Shown here piece after piece: positions 32,988 through 41,645 of a stretch of DNA of 64,000 nucleotides. The notes beneath the pieces are model-generated. The model saw only the letters and a list, made by a program, of their open reading frames with translations, did not search any database and was not told the DNA's origin. This stretch comes from CAWBUW01 sp963792075 (GTDB lineage: Bacteria; Chloroflexota; Anaerolineae; Anaerolineales; UBA4823), in assembly GCA_963792075.1 (NCBI GenBank), contig CAWBUW010000012.1, forward strand, positions 496,001-560,000, written 5' to 3'. Position numbers and translations under genes: made by a program. Positions within the stretch are counted from its first letter, which is position 1; each line of letters opens with the position of its first letter.

Positions 32988-33938
32988 ATGGCAGTAATTT
33001 CAATGAAGGCGTTGCTGGAAAGTGGCGTTCACTTCGGGCATCGCACCCACAAATGGAACCCGGGCATGAAGCCCTACATCTTCACCGAACGTAACGGGAT
33101 CCATATTATCGATCTTCAGAAAACGTCCAAGTCTCTGGACATCGCGTACAATATTGTGCGCGATACAGTTTCCACCGGCGGCACGATCCTGTTCGTGGGC
33201 ACAAAGCGCCAGGCACAGGAAACCATCATCAACGAGGCAACACGTGCCGGTATGCCCTCGGTCACCGAGCGCTGGCTGGGTGGTATGCTCACGAACTGGC
33301 GCACCATCCGCGCCCGCATCAACGAAATGGAACGCCTGGAACGCATGCGCGATACAGACAGCTACGGCCGCCTGACCAAAAAAGAAATCTTGATCATCAA
33401 CCGCCAAATTCAGCGCCTGCAAATGTTACTCAGCGGCGTGCGTACCCTGGTCCAGGTTCCTGATTTGATCTTTGTGGTCGATGTCCACCGGGAAGCCACC
33501 GCGATCCACGAAGCAAACCTGCTCAGCATCCCCGTCATCGCCATGGTCGATACCAACTGCGATCCAAAAAATATTGATTACGTGATCCCATCTAACGATG
33601 ATGCCATCCGCGCTATCAAACTGATCGTAGGCAAAATCGCAGATGCAGCCGTCGAAGGCCGCGCCATGCGTAAAGACGATATTGTCGCTGCTGAAGCCGA
33701 ACGACAGGCAGCCAAACAAGCCATGGATGAACCTGAATTGTCCGATGAGGATCTGTTGGGCGAAGCGACTCTGGCCAAACTCTCTACTCAACCTCATGAA
33801 GATCTGGTAACAGAAGAGGTTGTAGAAGCCGAAGCGCCCGCAGCCGAAGCGGTTGTAGCCGAAGCGCCTGCAGCCGAAGCGCCTGCAGAAGTTGTCCTCC
33901 CGGTAGAGACGAACGAAGCTACGGACGACCAGGCTTAG
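32988..33938 (+). CDS. rpsB: 30S ribosomal protein S2
   Basis: 316 residues, of which the first 230 are the normal S2 fold (MKALLESGVHFGHRTHKWNP, then FVGTKRQAQETI, TERWLGGMLTNW). Residues 275-316 are an added acidic, Ala/Glu/Val-rich tail with a repeated APAAEA unit. AAGGAG lies 7 bases before the ATG at 32988. It is the first gene of rpsB-tsf-pyrH-frr-uppS-cdsA. The tail is unusual in length and likely disordered. Confidence 0.97.
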   Translation: MAVISMKALLESGVHFGHRTHKWNPGMKPYIFTERNGIHIIDLQKTSKSLDIAYNIVRDTVSTGGTILFVGTKRQAQETIINEATRAGMPSVTERWLGGMLTNWRTIRARINEMERLERMRDTDSYGRLTKKEILIINRQIQRLQMLLSGVRTLVQVPDLIFVVDVHREATAIHEANLLSIPVIAMVDTNCDPKNIDYVIPSNDDAIRAIKLIVGKIADAAVEGRAMRKDDIVAAEAERQAAKQAMDEPELSDEDLLGEATLAKLSTQPHEDLVTEEVVEAEAPAAEAVVAEAPAAEAPAEVVLPVETNEATDDQA

Positions 33939-33956
33939 GAAGAAAGAGATCATCAT

Positions 33957-34562
33957 ATGGCGATTACCACAGAACAAATCAAAGAATTACGAGAAGCAAC
34001 CGGGGCCGGCATCCTCGATTGCCGCAAAGCCCTGGAACAAGCCAATGGCGACTACCAGAAGGCGGTCGATTTTCTGCGCGAAAAAGGCCTGGCGAAAGCG
34101 GCCAAGCGCGCCGATAAGCAGGCAAAGGAAGGTATGCTGGAACTTTACTCACACGGCAACGGCCGCGTTGGCGTGATGGTTGAAGTGAACTGCGAAACCG
34201 ATTTTGTCGCCCGCTCTGAGGCTTTCCGCACTTTCGCACACGAAGTTGCACTGCAAATCGCGGCCGCGGCCCCACGCTTCATCAAGGCGGAAGACGTTCC
34301 GGATGAAGTGCTCGAGCACGAACGCCAGATCGGCCGCGCACGCGCTCTGGAAGAAGGCAAACCAGCGAACGTGGTGGATCGAATCGTGGAAGGTCGCCTG
34401 GAAAAATTCAAGGATGAATCCTGCCTCATGCGCCAGCCCTACATCCGCGATGAGAGCATTACCATCGAAAAAATGCTCAATCAACTCATCGGTTCGATCG
34501 GTGAGAATATCGTCGTCCGCCGGTTTTTCCGTTGGGAAGTCGGCGAAGGATTAGGTGAATAG
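33957..34562 (+). CDS. tsf: Elongation factor Ts
   Basis: 201 residues, the short EF-Ts type. N-terminal UBA-like start EQIKELREATGAGILDCRKA and the EF-Tu contact TDFVAR (CETDFVARSEAF) are clear. It exchanges nucleotide on EF-Tu. It starts 18 bases after rpsB, as in most bacteria, and is followed by a strong terminator-like hairpin. Confidence 0.97.
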   Translation: MAITTEQIKELREATGAGILDCRKALEQANGDYQKAVDFLREKGLAKAAKRADKQAKEGMLELYSHGNGRVGVMVEVNCETDFVARSEAFRTFAHEVALQIAAAAPRFIKAEDVPDEVLEHERQIGRARALEEGKPANVVDRIVEGRLEKFKDESCLMRQPYIRDESITIEKMLNQLIGSIGENIVVRRFFRWEVGEGLGE

Positions 34563-34570
34563 TTCAGCCA

Positions 34571-34600
34571 AAGGCCAACCACATGGTTGGCCTTTTTTTT
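34571..34600 (+). terminator. Intrinsic terminator after tsf
   Basis: AAGGCCAACC-ACAT-GGTTGGCCTT followed by an eight-T run. It probably attenuates transcription into pyrH. Confidence 0.85.
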
Positions 34601-34616
34601 ACATAGAGGAGTTGAT

Positions 34617-35336
34617 ATGAGCGACGAACTGAAATACAAGCGCATCTTGCTAAAGCTAAGCGGTGAAGCATTAGCGGGTCCCAACGGTTATGGCATTGAT
34701 CCCGCTGAAGCAGAGCAGTTAGCGCAACGTGTCATCGAAGTACGTCAATTGGGCGTAGATGTAGCAATTGTCATTGGTGCTGGCAACCTCTGGCGCGGGC
34801 GATCGGGCATTGAGCGCGGCATGGACCGTGCCACAGCCGACTATATGGGCATGTTGGCTACCGTGATGAACGCCATGGCTTTGATGGATGCGATGGAGCG
34901 GATGGGCCTGGTGACGCGCGTGCAATCCGCCCTGGAAATGCATGCTGTGGCGGAACCATACATCCGGCGGCGCGCCATCCGCCACCTGGAGAAAGGCCGC
35001 GTGGTGATCCTGGGCGGCGGCACGGGCAACCCCTATTTCTCGACGGATACGGCCGCGGCGCTGCGCGCTATGGAAATTGGCGCAGACGTGGTCATCAAGG
35101 CTACCAAAGTGGATGGCGTCTACGACTCGGATCCCATGAAAAACCCCGCTGCCGTACGCTTTGACCACCTCACCTACATCGATGCAATCAACCTCCGCCT
35201 GGAGGTGATGGACAGCACCGCCATCTCTCTATGTATGGACAACAACTTGCCCATCCTGGTACTGAATTTGTGGGAACCTCAAGCCCTGCGCCGTGCCATC
35301 TTAGGCGAAGAAGTGGGCACGCTGGTCACCGGTTAG
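34617..35336 (+). CDS. pyrH: UMP kinase
   Basis: 239 residues of the amino-acid-kinase fold. Motifs KLSGEALAG at the N-terminus, VIGAGNLWRGR and AIRHLEKGRVVILGGGTGNPYF are typical. It phosphorylates UMP to UDP and is UTP-inhibited in the family. The ATG at 34617 has GAGGAG ahead of it. Confidence 0.97.
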   Translation: MSDELKYKRILLKLSGEALAGPNGYGIDPAEAEQLAQRVIEVRQLGVDVAIVIGAGNLWRGRSGIERGMDRATADYMGMLATVMNAMALMDAMERMGLVTRVQSALEMHAVAEPYIRRRAIRHLEKGRVVILGGGTGNPYFSTDTAAALRAMEIGADVVIKATKVDGVYDSDPMKNPAAVRFDHLTYIDAINLRLEVMDSTAISLCMDNNLPILVLNLWEPQALRRAILGEEVGTLVTG

Positions 35337-35360
35337 GAATCTCTAAACCGTAATTTTAAA

Positions 35361-35395
35361 GAGGGCTGGCTGCACGATTTGGGCGGCCAGCCCTC
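35361..35395 (+). terminator. Intrinsic terminator after pyrH
   Basis: 10-bp arms GAGGGCTGGC / GCCAGCCCTC followed by AATTTGTTGTTTT. frr therefore probably has its own promoter; a TATAGG/TATATT region lies near 35440-35452. Confidence 0.75.
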
Positions 35396-35482
35396 AATTT
35401 GTTGTTTTGCCCTTTTCTCTCTTCGCATTTTCGAGTATCCTATAGGTATATTTTATTCGCCTGGAAAACATGGAGGCTGTAA

Positions 35483-36040
35483 ATGCTAAAAGACGCTTTG
35501 CACGATGGCGAAATGCGCATGAAGGGTGCGATCCAAGCTCTCGAAGAAGATCTGGGAGGCATTCGCACCGGGCGCGCTACACCCGCTCTGGTTGAAAAGA
35601 TGCCCATTGATTATTATGGCATGCCCACTCCCCTGATGCAGTTGGCTTCGATCTCGGTCCCTGAACCGCGCTCGCTGCTCATCAAGCCATTTGACCCCAG
35701 CACGCTCAAAACGATTGAACGAGCGATTATGACTTCAGACCTGGGGCTGCCGCCCAACAACGATGGTAAGACCATCCGCTTGAACCTCCCCCCTCTAACA
35801 CAGGATCGTCGCCGCGACCTGGTAAAAGTAGTGCATCATCGCCTGGAAGAAGCCCGCGTAGCTGTTCGCAACGTGCGCCGCGATGTGATGAAAGATTTGC
35901 ACGAATTTGAAGAAGAGAAGCTGATCTCAGAAGATGAGCTAAAGCGCGGCGAAGTGGAACTGCAAAAACTTACCGACAAATTGATCGAGGAAATCAACGC
36001 CATAGGTGTGCACAAAGAAAAGGAAATTATGGAAGTGTAG
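35483..36040 (+). CDS. frr: Ribosome recycling factor
   Basis: 185 residues, normal length. IRTGRATPALVEKMPIDYYG and the C-terminal ISEDELKRGEVELQKLTD are diagnostic. It splits post-termination ribosomes with EF-G. Confidence 0.97.
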   Translation: MLKDALHDGEMRMKGAIQALEEDLGGIRTGRATPALVEKMPIDYYGMPTPLMQLASISVPEPRSLLIKPFDPSTLKTIERAIMTSDLGLPPNNDGKTIRLNLPPLTQDRRRDLVKVVHHRLEEARVAVRNVRRDVMKDLHEFEEEKLISEDELKRGEVELQKLTDKLIEEINAIGVHKEKEIMEV

Positions 36041-36062
36041 AGCACTTCTATAGAGAATTGGC

Positions 36063-36812
36063 ATGGCACCTAAAGACAAGAAGGCCCCGCCTTCCAAGAT
36101 CCCCGCACATATTGGCATCATCATGGACGGCAACGGTCGCTGGGCTCAGGCGCGCGGCCTGCCACGCCTGGCCGGCCATCGCGCGGGCACAGAGAACCTG
36201 CGCCGTGTGATTGAGGCCTGTATCGAGTTCGGGATCAAGTACCTGACCATTTATGCCTTTTCTACAGAAAATTGGGGACGGCCACTGGAAGAAATCCAGG
36301 GACTGATGAAGATCATCGAAGACGTTATTGAGCGGGAGCTAGAAGAGCTGAATGATCAGGGGGTGCAGCTCCGTCATCTGGGCCGCCTGGACCGCCTGAA
36401 ACCGGGCTTACGCCAGCGGGTGCTGAACGCCGTGGAGGTTACCAAGCACAACGACCGCCTGATCCTGAATATTGCCTTCAACTATGGTGGACGTGATGAA
36501 ATCGTGTGCGCTATCCAGCGCATGATCAATGATGGTGTAAAAGCCGAAGATGTCACCGATGAATTGGTCAGCCAGTATATGTTCACGGCTGGCGTACCGG
36601 ATCCGGATCTGATCATCCGTACATCCGGCGAGCTGCGCAGCAGCAACTTCTTAATCTGGCAAGGAGCTTATTCCGAATGGTATTTTCCCGCCACCTATTG
36701 GCCCGACTTTGACAAAGAAGAACTGCGCCGTGCCCTGGAAGATTACAGCCAACGCCAGCGCCGTTATGGACTGACTCAATCCCAAATCGAAGGGAATAAA
36801 AATAATGCGTGA
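36063..36812 (+). CDS. uppS: Undecaprenyl diphosphate synthase
   Basis: 249 residues. IIMDGNGRWAQARGLPR carries the catalytic Asp and Arg, followed by GHRAGTENLRR, FSTENWGRP and the final PDLIIRTSGELRSSNFLIWQ. It makes the C55 lipid carrier for cell-wall synthesis. Its stop overlaps the first bases of cdsA (ATG at 36805). Confidence 0.97.
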   Translation: MAPKDKKAPPSKIPAHIGIIMDGNGRWAQARGLPRLAGHRAGTENLRRVIEACIEFGIKYLTIYAFSTENWGRPLEEIQGLMKIIEDVIERELEELNDQGVQLRHLGRLDRLKPGLRQRVLNAVEVTKHNDRLILNIAFNYGGRDEIVCAIQRMINDGVKAEDVTDELVSQYMFTAGVPDPDLIIRTSGELRSSNFLIWQGAYSEWYFPATYWPDFDKEELRRALEDYSQRQRRYGLTQSQIEGNKNNA

Positions 36813-36888
36813 CCGGCTACTGGTTACGATCGTCTTGGTGCCGATCGGCCTCCTGGCGATTTAACTTGGCGGATGGGTTTACGCTTTT
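36805..36888 (+). other. cdsA: cdsA 5' end interrupted by in-frame TAA
   Basis: An ATG at 36805, with AGGGAA ahead of it and overlapping the uppS end, opens the same frame as the cdsA ORF and encodes MRDRLLVTIVLVPIGLLAI, a typical first helix of CdsA. Codon 20 is TAA (36862-36864), after which LGGWVYAFVIG continues without frameshift. Confidence 0.75.
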
Positions 36889-37617
36889 GTGATCGGGGTT
36901 CTCCTGGTCGCCGCTGCCTGGGAATATACACACCTGTTCCAGGCCAGTGGATACCAACCCGCCGGCTTTTTAGTCGTCGGAGGGGTAGCGCTCTTGGCCC
37001 TGGGCCGCATGCTAAATAAGGAAAGCTCACTGCCGCTGATCAGCCTGCTTATCCTGGCGAGCATGACTTACCATTTGGTCGCCTTCGAACGCGGGCGCGA
37101 CCTGGCCGCCATCGATTTCGGGATTACCCTGGGTGGCATCTTGTATATTGGGTTCATTGGCGCTTACATGATCGCGCTCAGGAATCTGCCTAATGGAAAC
37201 TGGTGGGTGTTCATCGTTTTGCCATCTGTCTGGTTGGCCGATACAGGGGCTTACTTGATCGGCAGCTCGTTGGGCCGCCATCCGATGGTGCCGCGCCTGA
37301 GTCCCAAAAAGACCTGGGAAGGTTATGTGGGGGGGATCGTTTTCGGCACCGTCTTCACTGCACTGCTTACCGTAGCCTGGCAGCTTGGCGCTGGCCCAGG
37401 CAGTGGTATCACCGTCTGGCGGGGAGCCATCATCGGCCTGGTCATGGGAACCTTGCCCACCCTGGGTGACCTGGGGGAAAGCATGATCAAACGCCAGGCT
37501 CACGCCAAAGACTCGGGGAAGCTGATCCCGGGGCATGGCGGGGCTTTTGACCGCATCGACTCCTGGCTTTGGGCCGGGGTGATCGGCTATTACCTGATCA
37601 CCTGGCTGTGGCTGTGA
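36889..37617 (+). CDS. cdsA: Phosphatidate cytidylyltransferase (5' part interrupted)
   Basis: The part open to its natural stop encodes 242 residues from a GTG at 36889. It keeps the membrane helices and the CdsA signature near the end (GDLGESMIKRQAHAKDSGK, then PGHGGAFDRIDSWLWAG). The enzyme makes CDP-diacylglycerol from CTP and phosphatidic acid. The full gene would start at 36805 but carries TAA at codon 20. The GTG start has no good ribosome site and would omit the first helix. Since the enzyme is essential, recoding, a sequencing error or a second copy must explain it. Confidence 0.85.
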   Translation: MIGVLLVAAAWEYTHLFQASGYQPAGFLVVGGVALLALGRMLNKESSLPLISLLILASMTYHLVAFERGRDLAAIDFGITLGGILYIGFIGAYMIALRNLPNGNWWVFIVLPSVWLADTGAYLIGSSLGRHPMVPRLSPKKTWEGYVGGIVFGTVFTALLTVAWQLGAGPGSGITVWRGAIIGLVMGTLPTLGDLGESMIKRQAHAKDSGKLIPGHGGAFDRIDSWLWAGVIGYYLITWLWL

Positions 37618-37695
37618 ATCTTAGAAAAGATTAATTGACGCCACCCTCGAATGGTGGTATTATCCCCTTCGCAAACTAAACAGCCCTTTATACGG

Positions 37696-37805
<110 letters not shown>

Positions 37806-37810
<5 letters not shown>

Positions 37811-37875
37811 GGCGACCGTCCTACGGTCCGCTAATGCGTTGCCCTTTCGCCACTGAAAGGGCAATTTCTTTTTTC
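37806..37875 (+). terminator. SAM-I expression platform (terminator/antiterminator)
   Basis: Terminator arms TTGCCCTTTC (37839-37848) and GAAAGGGCAA (37855-37864) followed by TTTCTTTTTTC. GAGAGGGC (37806-37813), which includes the 3' side of P1, can pair with GCCCTTTC (37841-37848) and would prevent the terminator. SAM binding stabilises P1, so the switch is OFF with SAM. Confidence 0.9.
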
Positions 37876-37887
37876 TGGAGGATATTT

Positions 37888-39093
37888 ATGAGCACAACCT
37901 TTATGCGTTCCCCAAGTTTACTGTTCACTTCCGAATCAGTGACCGAGGGGCACCCGGATAAGCTGTGTGACCAAATCAGCGATGCCGTACTCGACGCCTG
38001 CCTGGAGCAGGACCCATATTCGCGCGTTGCCTGCGAGACCGCCGCCAAGACCGGCTTTGTCGTCCTGCTAGGCGAAATCACCACACACGCATTCGTCAAT
38101 TTTGACGATCTGGTACGCAAGGTGATCACCGATATCGGCTATGATAACAGCGAAAAGGGGTTTGATGGTAACACCTGTGGCGTGTTATCTGCTATTGCCA
38201 GCCAAAGCCCTGATATTGACATGGGTGTCAGCAAATCGTTGGAAGCGAAGGGCGGCGACCAGGATGAGATCGATTTGATCGGCGCCGGCGACCAGGGGAT
38301 GATGTTCGGCTATGCCTGCAATGAAACCCCTGAATTAATGCCCCTGCCGATTTCCCTGGCGCACAAGCTGACCCGCCGCCTGGCAGAAGTGCGTAAAAAC
38401 GGTTCGCTGCCCTGGCTGCGGCCAGATGGCAAGAGCCAGGTGACGGTAGAATACAGTTACGGCAAGCCGAAACGTGTGGACACGGTGCTGGTATCCACGC
38501 AGCATTCGCCAGATGTCTCCCATGCCGAGATCAGCGAGATGGTCACCGAGCACGTGATTATGCCGGTAATACCGAAAGATTTGCTCGATGGTCAGGTCAA
38601 GATTTTCGTCAACCCCACCGGACGCTTTGTCATTGGCGGCCCCATGGGGGATGCCGGTGTGACCGGGCGCAAGATCATCGTAGATACTTATGGCGGCATG
38701 GGCCGGCATGGCGGCGGCGCCTTCAGTGGCAAGGACCCTACCAAAGTGGATCGCTCAGCAGCTTATGCAGCCCGCTGGGCAGCGAAGAACGTCGTCGCTG
38801 CGGGCCTGGCTGAGCGCTGTGAAATCCAGGTGGCTTACGCCATCGGCGTCTCTCACCCGTTGAGCGTCAACGTGGAGACCTTTGGCACCGGCGCTATCGC
38901 CGACGAGAAGATCGCCGAATTGGTCAGTAAGCACTTTGATCTGCGCCCCGGTGCGATCATCCGCGATCTCAACCTGCGCCGCCCGATCTTCCGCCAGGTG
39001 GCTGCTTACGGTCACTTTGGCCGTGATGACCTGAACCTGCCCTGGGAAAGCACCGAGAAAGCTGCCGCGCTGCGCACGGCTGCCGGTCTCTAA
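37888..39093 (+). CDS. metK: S-adenosylmethionine synthase
   Basis: 401 residues. LFTSESVTEGHPDKLCDQIS at the N-terminus, GAGDQGMMFGYA in the middle and GGAFSGKDPTKVDRSAAYAAR carry the family's ATP, Met and K/Mg sites. It makes SAM from ATP and methionine. The start at 37888 is set by GGAGG before it. The gene is controlled by the SAM-I riboswitch. Confidence 0.98.
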   Translation: MSTTFMRSPSLLFTSESVTEGHPDKLCDQISDAVLDACLEQDPYSRVACETAAKTGFVVLLGEITTHAFVNFDDLVRKVITDIGYDNSEKGFDGNTCGVLSAIASQSPDIDMGVSKSLEAKGGDQDEIDLIGAGDQGMMFGYACNETPELMPLPISLAHKLTRRLAEVRKNGSLPWLRPDGKSQVTVEYSYGKPKRVDTVLVSTQHSPDVSHAEISEMVTEHVIMPVIPKDLLDGQVKIFVNPTGRFVIGGPMGDAGVTGRKIIVDTYGGMGRHGGGAFSGKDPTKVDRSAAYAARWAAKNVVAAGLAERCEIQVAYAIGVSHPLSVNVETFGTGAIADEKIAELVSKHFDLRPGAIIRDLNLRRPIFRQVAAYGHFGRDDLNLPWESTEKAAALRTAAGL

Positions 39094-39100
39094 ATAAAAC

Positions 39101-39136
39101 AAAAAAGTGGGGGCGTGGCCACGCCCCCACTTTTTT
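39101..39136. terminator. Bidirectional terminator, 36-bp perfect palindrome
   Basis: AAAAAAGTGGGGGCGTGG joins its exact complement without a spacer, giving T-runs on both strands. It ends both metK (plus) and cbiO (minus). Confidence 0.85.
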
Positions 39137-39857
39137 ATCCCAAACAGGGGCTTTCCAGCCCATGCGCTTCCAACAGCGCCGCATCGCGCATTAACTTAAA
39201 GGTATCTCCATCCGCCACAATGCGGCCCTCATCCATGATCACCATGCGCGGGAAAAGCTCGTTGACCATCAGCATATCGTGCGTCGAAACCAGCATGGTC
39301 AGGGGCAGCTCGCGCAGCAGGTGGATCAGAGAGCGCCGGGCGCGTGGGTCCAGGCCGGCAGTTGGCTCATCCAATACGAGCACTTCTGGCCTCATCGAAA
39401 GCACCGTGGCAATGGCAATCCGCTTCTTCTCCCCCATACTCAGGTGATGAGAAACCCGGTCGATATAGTCCTGCATGTGCACCATCGCCAGGGCTTCTTG
39501 CACACGCTGGCGTACTTCTTTTTCGGGCAATCCCTGGTACAGCGGGCCAAAAGCGACATCATCGAACACGGTAGGCGAAAAGAGCTGATCGTCTGGCGAC
39601 TGGAACACCAGCCCCACCTGGGCGCGCACCCGCCCCAGGTTCGCTGGTTTTACCTGCAAACCACACACCTGTACCTGGCCCTGCGAGGCGGTCAAAATCC
39701 CATTCAGATGTAAGATCAACGTGGATTTTCCGGCTCCGTTTGGCCCAACCAGAGCCACTTTCTCACCAGGCGCGATGTTTAAGGTGACAGAACGCAGCGC
39801 GGCGTGTCCATCCGGATACGAATATGAAAGATCATGCACTTCAATCGAGTGATGCAT
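39135..39857 (-). CDS. cbiO: Energy-coupling factor ATPase CbiO
   Basis: 240 residues. Walker A GPNGAGKST, Q-loop FQSPDDQLFSPTV, signature LSMGEKKRIAIATVL, Walker B VLVLDEPTAGLD and the H-loop STHD. It powers a group I ECF importer with CbiQ and CbiM just upstream. The start is near the CbiQ stop (3 bases). The single ATPase gene suggests a homodimer. Confidence 0.93.
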   Translation of the reverse strand: MHHSIEVHDLSYSYPDGHAALRSVTLNIAPGEKVALVGPNGAGKSTLILHLNGILTASQGQVQVCGLQVKPANLGRVRAQVGLVFQSPDDQLFSPTVFDDVAFGPLYQGLPEKEVRQRVQEALAMVHMQDYIDRVSHHLSMGEKKRIAIATVLSMRPEVLVLDEPTAGLDPRARRSLIHLLRELPLTMLVSTHDMLMVNELFPRMVIMDEGRIVADGDTFKLMRDAALLEAHGLESPCLG

Positions 39858-39860
39858 AGA

Positions 39861-40667
39861 TTACCCCGCGAATAAGATGCCCAAACCGACCAGGATCGCC
39901 AGCAGTGCCCAACCACCTAATAACACGCCCCAATCCGCGGCGGCAAGCGGCGGCAACGGAAAGCTGCGCGCCTCACCATCATAACCGCGTGAAACCATGG
40001 CCATGTAAATGCGGTCGCTGCGTTCCAGCCCACGCAGGAAAAGGTTCCCAGCCATACCGCCGGCTACGCGGGCGCGCCAGGCCACACTGCCGCCTGGTTT
40101 AGCCCCGGGCAAGTCAAGCTGCCCGGACCGAGCTGCGCGAGCACGCAGCAGGCGCAGGACTTCATCTGCTAATACAAAAAGATAGCGCCACATCAGGCCG
40201 AAAACCGCTACCAGCAGGCGCGGGACGTGGGCAGCGCGCAGGGCTACCAAGAGGTCCGGGAATGGAGTGCAGGAGGCCAGCAATATGGCCGCCAACCCGG
40301 AAAGCCAGGAATTGCCTGCGATGCTGAGGAAACGCACCAGGCCTTCCCCGGTAAGGCTAAAGTGTACTGTTCCCAACGAAAAGCGTCCCAATACGTTCCC
40401 TTGTACGGTAAAAAGCAGCGGCAGCGCGGCCAGTATAAAGGGCAGCGCCAGCGCCGAACGCTTCAACAGGTACCCCACGCCCAACTCAGACAAGATCCCT
40501 ACCGCAAGGACGATTGCAAAGAGCAGGATATAGACTGCCCAGGCGCCGGCTGGCACCAGCGCACAGGCCAGAATGAACGCGACCGTCAGCGCCAACTTCA
40601 CCCGCGCATCCAGGGCATGCACCGGGCTGGGATGCGGCCGGTAAGGATCAAGGAAGTGTACGTGCAT
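39861..40667 (-). CDS. cbiQ: Energy-coupling factor transmembrane protein CbiQ
   Basis: 268 residues. HALDARVKLALTVAFILAC near the start and the two coupling motifs RAAHVPRL and the C-terminal GNLFLRGLERSDRIYMAMVSRGY are typical T-component features. It links CbiM to the CbiO ATPase. Confidence 0.9.
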   Translation of the reverse strand: MHVHFLDPYRPHPSPVHALDARVKLALTVAFILACALVPAGAWAVYILLFAIVLAVGILSELGVGYLLKRSALALPFILAALPLLFTVQGNVLGRFSLGTVHFSLTGEGLVRFLSIAGNSWLSGLAAILLASCTPFPDLLVALRAAHVPRLLVAVFGLMWRYLFVLADEVLRLLRARAARSGQLDLPGAKPGGSVAWRARVAGGMAGNLFLRGLERSDRIYMAMVSRGYDGEARSFPLPPLAAADWGVLLGGWALLAILVGLGILFAG

Positions 40668-40694
40668 TGTCTTTCTCGTCTAATTCTCAGACAG

Positions 40695-41624
40695 TTAATC
40701 AGGTGGGCGCTTCCGGCGGGCGTAAGCCACGCCCAGCGCGACGATAAAAACGATCAAAGTGCCCAGAACGCCCGCTAGGATCGTCGCCAGAGTCCGGTTG
40801 CTGACGCCCGGAATGACATAGCCATGCAGGATGCCCAAACCCGACTTCTGGGCCGATTCCAGGAAACCCAACCGATCCGCCGCCCATATCAGTCCATCGG
40901 GATGAGCCGAGGCCAGCGGAGAAGCTACCGCCAGGGCGATGGCAAGCAGCATGCCTACAGCCCAAACCCACTTGCTTTGATGCTGCACCTGCTCTTCGCC
41001 ACGGAGCAGGTCCGGCCGGGTGGAGCGAATAAAAGCCAGCGCTCCCACCGTGATCAACCCCTCCCCCACTCCGATCAGGGCGTGGACGCCTGCCATTACC
41101 GGGATAACGATATTCGCTGGCGAGCGTCCCGACAACGCTACCTGCAAGGCGACTGCCAGCGCCGCTACCACGATGGAGGTCCAGGCTGCGATGAACCCAC
41201 TGACATAAAGACCCCAACGCTGCTTACCAACCAGCTTCTGCACCAGGTTATACACTGCGAAGGAAACCAGAACCCCAATCACAGCCATGTTAAGAATATT
41301 GGCTCCCATCACGACGAGCCCACCATCTTGAAAAACCAGCGCCTGTATAACCACAACACAGGTCAGCGCCAGCATGGCAGACCACGGGCCAAGCAGGATC
41401 GAGGCAATCGCTGCGCCCACCAGGTGGCCCGAAGTGCCGCCGGCCACGGCAAAGTTGAGCATCTGACCGGCAAATATTGCCGCGGCCAACACACCTACCA
41501 GCGGTATCTGGCGTTCATCCAGTTCCTGGCTGGTGCGTCGCAGCGCGTAACCGACTGCCAGGACCGTCAGCAGCCAGGTGATGAGAGTCACCCCCAGGTT
41601 CAAAAAGCCATTCGGTATATGCAT
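40695..41624 (-). CDS. cbiM: Cobalt/nickel ECF substrate-binding protein CbiM (with CbiN-like end)
   Basis: 309 residues from the ATG at 41624. MHIPNGFLN is the CbiM/NikM N-terminus whose free amine and His2 bind the metal; AVAGGTSGHLVGAAIASILLG and VVIQALVFQDGG are conserved. The last quarter (SPLASAHPDGLIWAADRLGF, then a helix) resembles a fused CbiN. Another ATG 21 bases upstream (41645) has the only good ribosome site (GGAG), but starting there would add MLLSPGA and block the metal-binding N-terminus unless it is removed. Metal specificity is not resolved. Confidence 0.88.
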   Translation of the reverse strand: MHIPNGFLNLGVTLITWLLTVLAVGYALRRTSQELDERQIPLVGVLAAAIFAGQMLNFAVAGGTSGHLVGAAIASILLGPWSAMLALTCVVVIQALVFQDGGLVVMGANILNMAVIGVLVSFAVYNLVQKLVGKQRWGLYVSGFIAAWTSIVVAALAVALQVALSGRSPANIVIPVMAGVHALIGVGEGLITVGALAFIRSTRPDLLRGEEQVQHQSKWVWAVGMLLAIALAVASPLASAHPDGLIWAADRLGFLESAQKSGLGILHGYVIPGVSNRTLATILAGVLGTLIVFIVALGVAYARRKRPPD

Positions 41625-41645
41625 TGCGCCAGGTGAAAGCAGCAT

